DNA of 6,713 nt from an uncultured Bacteroidales bacterium (lineage in GTDB: Bacteria > Bacteroidota > Bacteroidia > Bacteroidales > Muribaculaceae). Within the stretch, counting starts at the first letter, position 1. Every line of letters starts with the position of its first letter. The stretch covers positions 1 to 6,713 of the forward strand of contig USIY01000125.1 of assembly GCA_900554845.1 (NCBI GenBank). Direction: 5' to 3'. Positions 1-4,728 of this stretch are shown one piece after another. Position numbers and translations under genes: made by a program. The notes below the pieces were generated by a model. It was not told the origin of the DNA. It searched no databases and was given only the letters and a program-made list of their open reading frames with translations.

Positions 1-2
1 AT

Positions 3-24
3 AAAGGCCTTGAAAAGGCCTTGA
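3..24. repeat. Tandem 11-bp repeat, each unit holding a palindrome
   Basis: AAAGGCCTTGA occurs twice head to tail (3-13 and 14-24). Each copy contains the palindrome AAGGCCTT, so the two can also fold on each other as an 8-bp stem with a 3-nt loop. It could be the end of a terminator for a gene left of the window, or a protein-binding site; nothing here decides. Confidence 0.55.
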
Positions 25-87
25 AATATCGTCCTGCGGACAAAGGGACGTTTACTGACAGAAGAACAAAAAGACTATGCGTGTAAA

Positions 88-113
88 TTCTTTTGTCCTT
101 ATGTTCTTTTGTC
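88..113. repeat. Direct repeat TTCTTTTGTC, two copies 16 bp apart
   Basis: The 10-bp word is at 88-97 and 104-113. A near-inverted copy, GACAGAAGAAC at 57-67, pairs with GTTCTTTTGTC at 103-113 with one mismatch. The tract is AT-rich. Apart from these repeats and the hairpins, the 220 bp left of the SRPBCC gene show no gene that I can support. Confidence 0.45.
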
Positions 114-154
114 AAAAAATAAATAAGGGTTGTCGTGTCGGAATAACTTTGGCC

Positions 155-173
155 GGAGGTTTGGAGAACCTCC
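155..173. repeat. Hairpin A downstream of the SRPBCC gene
   Basis: An inverted repeat GGAGGTT (155-161) / AACCTCC (167-173) with a 5-nt loop. It lacks a T-run on the minus strand, so it is not a classic terminator for the SRPBCC gene; on the plus strand three T follow. Its left arm can instead pair with 213-219. Confidence 0.6.
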
Positions 174-193
174 TTTCCATAACACGGTAACAC

Positions 194-213
194 GGGAGAC
201 TCGGAAGTCTCCC
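194..213. repeat. Hairpin B just after the SRPBCC stop codon
   Basis: A perfect 8-bp inverted repeat GGGAGACT (194-201) / AGTCTCCC (206-213) with a 4-nt loop (TCCG when read as minus-strand RNA). It starts 7 nt after the SRPBCC stop. No T-run follows on either strand, so it may protect the mRNA 3' end or be part of a dispersed palindromic repeat instead of an intrinsic terminator. Confidence 0.65.
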
Positions 214-220
214 CTCCGGG

Positions 221-736
221 TTAATGGTGCTTTTTGCTCCAGTCAACTAAGTTGCGGAGGAATTCCTGGAGTTTGTCGCCATAATTTACTTCGGCGGCGT
301 TCTTCTGCTCTTCTTTGAACGACAGAGCTGCCTCTACGTCCAGCTTGCCGCTGTGATCCGGAACTCCGACAATGAACTCGGCTACCATTTCGTTGATCTG
401 TTTGCCGTCTTTAGAGAGAGTTCCCTGATAGGCCATACGGCCGACGCGGTCATCCTTGGGATGAGTGAAGCAGATCACCTGCGCGTCAACGCGTGTTCCG
501 TCGGCCATGGTGTAATTGAACTGGGCCTTGTCGAACAGATGAGGATCGTTGTCGCTTGAGTCCAGATATTGAATATCCACTATGGAGTCGCAGAAACGAG
601 GCCATACGCTTATGTTATCAAGATTGCGCCATATACGTTCGGGGGTGATTCCTTCTTCCATTACTCCGGCGCTGGCAAACGTCTTGCTGTCTTCCTTAGC
701 GTATCCGGGTTTGAATTTAATCTTATCGGTTATCAT
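221..736 (-). CDS. SRPBCC (START-like) family protein, small-ligand-binding fold
   Basis: A 171-residue soluble protein with no signal peptide or membrane segment, so probably cytoplasmic. Residues 31-52 (TPERIW..L.N...WP.F...I) match the opening helix-loop of the SRPBCC/polyketide cyclase-like fold. Alternating beta-type stretches follow, and a C-terminal amphipathic helix (about 151-169, ending WSKKHH) is what closes the cavity in this superfamily. Members bind hydrophobic ligands or act as cyclases, but no catalytic residue or ligand can be assigned here, so the function is unknown. The ATG at 736 is used because it keeps about 25 residues ahead of the fold; Met26 is a possible later start. 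No Shine-Dalgarno sequence is visible, and the upstream DNA is AT-rich. The gene is separated from metX by a terminator and is probably transcribed alone. The fold is fairly certain, the role is not. Confidence 0.8.
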   Translation of the reverse strand: MITDKIKFKPGYAKEDSKTFASAGVMEEGITPERIWRNLDNISVWPRFCDSIVDIQYLDSSDNDPHLFDKAQFNYTMADGTRVDAQVICFTHPKDDRVGRMAYQGTLSKDGKQINEMVAEFIVGVPDHSGKLDVEAALSFKEEQKNAAEVNYGDKLQEFLRNLVDWSKKHH

Positions 737-818
737 AGCATTGAAATAATTATGAAGTGACTGAATATTTTGCCACTTCTTTAATATAATAACCGTTCAC
801 ATACCCTCTTTTGTTCAC
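737..818 (-). promoter_or_regulatory. Leader/promoter region of the SRPBCC gene, no consensus boxes found
   Basis: This 82-bp AT-rich stretch between the metX terminator and the SRPBCC start should hold that gene's promoter. I do not find the Bacteroidales -7 box (TAnnTTTG) on the minus strand. Two things are visible: a direct repeat GTTCACA at 795-801 and 813-819 (18 bp apart; the second copy touches the terminator stem), and a dyad GAAGTG/CACTTC at 754-759 and 774-779. Either could be an operator or chance. The promoter role is inferred from gene layout only. Confidence 0.35.
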
Positions 819-854
819 AAATAACGGCAGCTCCGTGAAAAGCTGCCGTTATTT
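819..854 (-). terminator. Rho-independent terminator of the metX operon (two-way hairpin)
   Basis: A perfect 14-bp inverted repeat (819-832 with 841-854) encloses an 8-nt loop. The core is ACGGCAGCT/AGCTGCCGT with A/T-rich outer pairs. It begins 5 nt after the metX stop codon. Read on the minus strand the hairpin ends in TTATTT; on the plus strand it ends in TTATTTTAT, so it could stop transcription both ways. It also separates the five-gene operon from the downstream SRPBCC gene, which therefore probably needs its own promoter. Confidence 0.88.
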
Positions 855-859
855 TATCA

Positions 860-1867
860 TTATTCTTTAAGGAGATCATTCAGCTGCCCATGCTCCACCA
901 GGAACCCGTCGTGACCGAATTGAGAATCGATCTCACAATAGCGCGCTCCGGGAATCATCGCAGAGATGCGCCGCATGTCGGCCGGCGGGAAGCATAGATC
1001 GGTGGTCAGCCCCACCACAATGGTCGGCAATGAAAGTTCCGAAAGCACTTTCTCCACTCCCCCTCTACCGCGGCCTACGTCATGGGTGTCGAATGAATCG
1101 AGAATAGACACATATGAATAAGCGTCGAAACGATTCACGAGTTTTTCGCCCTGATGCTCCTGATAGGACTGGGCGCGGTGTATCCGACCCAAACGATAAT
1201 CCGGCAGGTCCTGCTGAGTGGCATTATAGCCTGAGGGACCGCGATATGTCAGCAGTCCAAGAGCACGTGCAGCGGCCAGTCCTTTGGCGCCTGCGTCAGC
1301 GCGCGCCTCGCCATAAGTCCCGTCGGCAAATATCGCCATCCTCTGCGTCTCGTCGACGGCTATAAGCCATGGCGAAGCCTTGACGTCGGAAGCGATGAAC
1401 ACCAGTTCATCAAACCGCTCCGGTTCCATCACGGCCCATTCAATGGCCTGGAATCCCCCCACACTGCTGCCCACTATCCTGTGGATGCGCCGCAAACCAA
1501 GAGCGTCGGCAAGGAGAATATGGGCACGCACTATATCGCGGATCGTAACTTTGGGAAACGCATCGAAATAGGGTTTCCCCGTTGCCGGATTCATCGACAT
1601 CGGCCCCGTCGTACCGTAGCATGATCCAAGGATGTTGGCGCAGATCACAAAGTAACGTTCGGGATCAAGAAATCTGCCCTGCTCCACAGTATGCGGCCAC
1701 CAGTCCGACACCTCGCTGTTAGCCGTCAACGCATGGCACACCCACACAACGTTGTCGCCTCTGTCGTTGAGTTTACCGTACGTATGATACGCTATGGTCA
1801 GTCCGGGCAGCGACCCTCCCATCTCCAGCTCAAACGGCTTATCATAAATATACTTTTTCGCCTCCAC
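860..1867 (-). CDS. metX: Homoserine O-acyltransferase (MetX), probably acetyltransferase
   Basis: An alpha/beta-hydrolase-fold enzyme that transfers an acyl group, usually from acetyl-CoA, to the hydroxyl of homoserine, the committed step to methionine; cytoplasmic. The 335 residues cover the family nearly end to end. Seen: the N-terminal FELEMGG.LP.LTIAYHTYG block (12-30), CHALTANSEVSDWW (44-57), the CANILGSCYGTTGP block (76-89), the nucleophile elbow GSSVGG with Ser135, the substrate-site block QSYQEHQGEKLVNRFDAYSY (233-252), Asp290 in TTDLCFPP and His319 in FGHDGF. Ser135/Asp290/His319 form the expected triad. Acetyl versus succinyl preference cannot be settled from motifs alone, but the sequence is of the Bacteroidetes acetyltransferase type. 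The start is GTG, placed directly after the phosphatase stop in the same frame; the next in-frame ATG (Met16) would cut into the conserved N-terminal block. It is the last gene of the operon. Confidence 0.95.
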   Translation of the reverse strand: MEAKKYIYDKPFELEMGGSLPGLTIAYHTYGKLNDRGDNVVWVCHALTANSEVSDWWPHTVEQGRFLDPERYFVICANILGSCYGTTGPMSMNPATGKPYFDAFPKVTIRDIVRAHILLADALGLRRIHRIVGSSVGGFQAIEWAVMEPERFDELVFIASDVKASPWLIAVDETQRMAIFADGTYGEARADAGAKGLAAARALGLLTYRGPSGYNATQQDLPDYRLGRIHRAQSYQEHQGEKLVNRFDAYSYVSILDSFDTHDVGRGRGGVEKVLSELSLPTIVVGLTTDLCFPPADMRRISAMIPGARYCEIDSQFGHDGFLVEHGQLNDLLKE

Positions 1868-2392
1868 TTACTTTCTGGTAATAGATTCATATAATCCGCG
1901 CGTGGCATCCTCAAGCATGTCGAGCACCAGTTCGAAACCTTCCGATCCTTCGTAATAGGGATCAGGAACATAATCGTAACGTTTGTTACGGGCATCCGAA
2001 AAGAATTCAGACATCATCACTACCTTATCACGGTCCTCGACAAGAGGGGCCATGTGGCGCAACCGCTCGTAATTGGAGGCGTCCATAGCCAGTATCATGT
2101 CAAACTCCTCGAAATCGGAGGCATTCACTTTACGGGCTTGATGCGTGAGACTATATCCGCGACGACGGGCATGCAGTCTCATTCTTTCATCCGGCAACTG
2201 GCCCGCATGACCTCCGTACAGGCCGGCGGAATCCAGCTCAAATCTGCCCTCATCCCCGTGACGTTGCACTTCCTGACGCATCAGTTCCTCGGCGGCCGGC
2301 GACCGGCATATATTGCCGAGACACACGAACAAAAGCCGTACCGGCTCATTCTTTTGATATCTTTCCCTTAATCTCTTTATCGTTTTTTCCAT
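1868..2392 (-). CDS. Low-molecular-weight protein tyrosine phosphatase
   Basis: A cytoplasmic phosphatase that removes phosphate from tyrosine residues through a cysteinyl-phosphate intermediate. The 174 residues include the active-site loop C-L-G-N-I-C-R-S at 24-31 (nucleophile Cys24, phosphate-binding Arg30; CX5R) and the general acid Asp144 in DPYY (144-147). The family is usually about 150-160 residues; the excess is mostly the basic, probably helical first 17 residues (KTIKRLRERYQKNEP). The loop has Ile28 where the arginine phosphatase YwlE has Thr, which favours phosphotyrosine over phosphoarginine. In Bacteroidetes and other bacteria such enzymes often act on tyrosine kinases controlling polysaccharide export, but no kinase or capsule gene is in view, so the target is unknown. 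It starts 13 nt after the miaA stop with only a weak GGA upstream. Its TAA stop abuts the metX GTG in the same frame. Confidence 0.94.
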   Translation of the reverse strand: MEKTIKRLRERYQKNEPVRLLFVCLGNICRSPAAEELMRQEVQRHGDEGRFELDSAGLYGGHAGQLPDERMRLHARRRGYSLTHQARKVNASDFEEFDMILAMDASNYERLRHMAPLVEDRDKVVMMSEFFSDARNKRYDYVPDPYYEGSEGFELVLDMLEDATRGLYESITRK

Positions 2393-2405
2393 TCCAATCT
2401 AATCT

Positions 2406-3347
2406 TTATTTCCCTATCAGCCTCCGGACTTCAGCCAGAAACTCGGAAGAGGGCATGTCATAGCTTAACCAGTGTATCGGAGTACCGCGTTTCACCATTC
2501 CGCGGAACCAGGTCATCTGACGCTTAGCAAACTGATGGATGGCAATCTCAAGCTGACTTACCATCTCCTCATACGACATTTTCCCAATCGCATACAGCGT
2601 GACATATTTATATTCAAGACCGTAATATATCAGATCATCCGCCGGTACACCCGAATTCAATATACGTCGGATTTCATCCACCATACCCTCTTCAAGACGC
2701 TGCCTCAGCCTGGCGGAGATCCGGGTTCTCCTTTCCTCACGGGGAATATCCAGTCCGACCACCACACAATCCAAAGGACGCGCACCTTCATAGGTAGCCT
2801 CCAGCGCTTTTTCAGGATACATTCTGTAATATTCCTGGATCTCGATAGCCCTGACGGCCCTTGCCTTAGTGTCGATGTCGGTGACGTTGTGCAGTTCCTT
2901 GTAGCCTCTCAGAATGTCGGCGAGCCGTTCGAGCGTATATCCAGCCAGTCTGGTCCTCAGTTCGGGATTCTCGGGGACTTCAGGCAAACGGACTCCCCTA
3001 ACGGCGTTCTCAACATACATCCCGGTTCCGCCGCAGATCACGGGGACTTTCCCACGGTCGCGGATTTCGTCGTACACCTTTCTGAAATCCTGAAGATACT
3101 CGTGGAGATTATATTTGTCGCCCGCTTCACGAATATCAATAAGATGATAAGGAATCTCTCCGTACTCATCAAGGTCCTTGCCTGTGCCGAGGTCCATGTC
3201 GCGGTAGACCTGTCTGGAATCGGCCGAAATAATCTCGCCGCCGAACTCCAATGCTATCTCTACTGCACGTCGGGTCTTGCCGCATGCCGTAGGACCGACC
3301 ACGGTCACCGCCGGCCCCTCATACCGTTCCGCGGTTATCGACGCCAC
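2406..3347 (-). CDS. miaA: tRNA dimethylallyltransferase (MiaA type)
   Basis: Adds a dimethylallyl group from DMAPP to N6 of A37 in tRNAs reading UNN codons, giving i6A; cytoplasmic. With the GTG start at 3347 the protein has 313 residues, normal for the family. Seen: Walker A P-loop GPTACGKT (18-25), SADSRQVYR (41-49, holding the Asp-Ser contact), a GTGKDL.EY stretch (54-62) in place of the usual GTAKP, IPYHLIDI (65-72), GGTGMY (106-111) and the C-terminal FAKRQMTWFR. The GTGKDL form marks one of two MiaA-like types that Bacteroidales commonly carry, so a second miaA may exist elsewhere and this copy could differ in tRNA choice. An in-frame ATG at 3440 would add 31 unconserved residues and overlap the upstream gene by 106 nt. 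The GTG overlaps it by only 13 nt and has an AGGAG 5 nt upstream, so it is preferred. Confidence 0.92.
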   Translation of the reverse strand: MASITAERYEGPAVTVVGPTACGKTRRAVEIALEFGGEIISADSRQVYRDMDLGTGKDLDEYGEIPYHLIDIREAGDKYNLHEYLQDFRKVYDEIRDRGKVPVICGGTGMYVENAVRGVRLPEVPENPELRTRLAGYTLERLADILRGYKELHNVTDIDTKARAVRAIEIQEYYRMYPEKALEATYEGARPLDCVVVGLDIPREERRTRISARLRQRLEEGMVDEIRRILNSGVPADDLIYYGLEYKYVTLYAIGKMSYEEMVSQLEIAIHQFAKRQMTWFRGMVKRGTPIHWLSYDMPSSEFLAEVRRLIGK

Positions 3348-4690
3348 GGTGTCTCCTGCTTTTGTTTTGAAAACTTGCGCATCAACCGGCGCATATGGAA
3401 GCCCTTGGTATCGCTGTTGAACATCGACACCCGTATCCATTTGTCATCCTGAAAATCGTAGTCGTTCTGACGAATTTCCTCCAAAGTAAACGTGGGCTGG
3501 TAGGACTTGACCTTAATCTTTCGGAAACCTCGGTCGTCGAAAATTTTCTGCGTCAACACTATCGTGGCCATGCGCGACATGTCTCCCAAGAAAGTGCTCG
3601 ACATCAGAGTGGGACTCGAATTATATATATTCTTGATCCGGTTGAAATCCATCCATTCGCCGGCCAACCTTACTTCGGGATAATCCTCCGGAGTTCCGTC
3701 AAGAAAATAGAAGTAACGCAGCAGGCTGTGTTTCTCCAAATCCGGACTCTTACGCCCGAAAAAGAAACGCAGATGTCCCGGAATCCGAATCATCGACGAG
3801 ATGATTCCATTGACCTCCGCAGTGGTGATTCCGTTCACATTTCTCTTCGTGACAAAAGGAGTGTCGATAATTTCACGGTAGGGCATTCTCGGATCCATTA
3901 TCTTTGTGTTCACATATATGCTGTTGGCGCATATCACATAGAACCGCAGATAAGTCTTTGTGGTCATATCGCTGAGTTCCTGCTCGGTGATGATATTCCC
4001 CTCTTCCTTCAGGTCGAGATAGATGCTGTAATACCTCAAGGCAAAGTAAAGCTCATCGATTACTATACAGAGAAGATTAAGCCATAGCATAATATACTTG
4101 TCCCTGGAATTCACATCCGCGGATTTGTCATAATATGTGAAGTAATACACCCACACAATGACACTCATCACAAGAAACAGACAGAAAAGATTAAACAGCT
4201 GAACTTTGTTCTCTTTATGCAGCAATTGACCGAAACGGCCGCGGTCGATGGACAATCCGTTCTTGAACTTACAGTCGTTGCAGAAATTCATGGAATTCCC
4301 ACGAATCAACATAAAACCGATTACCAGACAGCATATCGGGTTATACATCAGCGAGGGGATATAGGGAGGACTGAAGAAAGTCAGCTCCTTGGGAAGACTG
4401 AATATCCCCCATATATAAAGGATATTGATGACAATCGTGATGAACGCATAGGTAATCATGCTGTAGAAAAGCGCATAGACCACCAGCATGCATGAAGGAT
4501 TTGATTCAATACGGCCGTTATAGAGCATTGTATACAGCACCGCGGCTCCGATCAATGTTATAATCGGTGAGAAATAGTAGGGCAAAACCTGGGCTATAAA
4601 CATCGAGACAAGCACAATCAACAATCCCAGGCTCAGATTCTTCCAGAAACTGAACAACCGTGAACTATTTATCTTATCAAGATCCTTCAT
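3335..4690 (-). CDS. Unrecognised polytopic inner-membrane protein with CxxC loop
   Basis: A 451-residue protein I do not recognise. The N-terminal half is membrane-embedded, with about six hydrophobic segments: roughly 20-37, 42-58, 67-94 (long, perhaps a kinked helix), 113-130, 164-186 and 198-220. Between the fourth and fifth is a basic loop with FCNDCKFKNG (Cys137 and Cys140), then RGRFGQLLHKE, which could bind a metal or form a disulfide. Residues about 221-451 are hydrophilic and probably a soluble domain, with aromatic stretches (LRYFYFLDGTPEDYPEVRLAGEWMDF region) and a strongly basic tail (431-451). No enzyme motif is visible. It starts 38 nt after the DPP IV stop at an ATG with little Shine-Dalgarno sequence, and its 3' end overlaps miaA by 13 nt. 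It is probably co-transcribed with its neighbours, but they do not explain its role. Confidence 0.85.
   Translation of the reverse strand: MKDLDKINSSRLFSFWKNLSLGLLIVLVSMFIAQVLPYYFSPIITLIGAAVLYTMLYNGRIESNPSCMLVVYALFYSMITYAFITIVINILYIWGIFSLPKELTFFSPPYIPSLMYNPICCLVIGFMLIRGNSMNFCNDCKFKNGLSIDRGRFGQLLHKENKVQLFNLFCLFLVMSVIVWVYYFTYYDKSADVNSRDKYIMLWLNLLCIVIDELYFALRYYSIYLDLKEEGNIITEQELSDMTTKTYLRFYVICANSIYVNTKIMDPRMPYREIIDTPFVTKRNVNGITTAEVNGIISSMIRIPGHLRFFFGRKSPDLEKHSLLRYFYFLDGTPEDYPEVRLAGEWMDFNRIKNIYNSSPTLMSSTFLGDMSRMATIVLTQKIFDDRGFRKIKVKSYQPTFTLEEIRQNDYDFQDDKWIRVSMFNSDTKGFHMRRLMRKFSKQKQETPWRR
3353..3357 (-). promoter_or_regulatory. Ribosome binding site deciding the miaA start
   Basis: Minus-strand AGGAG lies 5 nt before the GTG at 3347-3345, inside the last codons of the membrane-protein gene. 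It is the clearest Shine-Dalgarno match among the starts visible here. It supports the short miaA form over the ATG at 3440 and suggests translation coupled to the upstream gene. Confidence 0.6.
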
Positions 4691-4728
4691 CTTTGATTCA
4701 ATTAATCGTCATTCCTCCACAATGCCCG

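Noticed and set aside
144..151. TAACTTTG on the plus strand, matching the Bacteroidales -7 promoter box
   Set aside because: No -33 element at the right distance upstream (nearest TTG words are too close or too far), and it would drive transcription antisense to the SRPBCC gene.
1..220. Possible CRISPR array or small RNA gene in the repeat-bearing left end
   Set aside because: The repeats are short, of different kinds and without regular spacers, and no promoter-terminator pair defines an RNA.
130..318. A 62-residue plus-strand frame with a TTG start
   Set aside because: It overlaps the hairpins and the SRPBCC gene in antisense, is rich in Arg/Ser and resembles no protein.
2472..3452. A 326-residue open frame on the plus strand opposite miaA
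   Set aside because: It lies wholly antisense to a strongly supported miaA, and its translation shows no motif or compositional logic; it is a by-product of miaA codon use.
3395..4087. A 230-residue plus-strand frame opposite the membrane-protein gene
   Set aside because: No recognisable domain, His/Arg-rich antisense-like composition, and the minus-strand frame has clear membrane helices.
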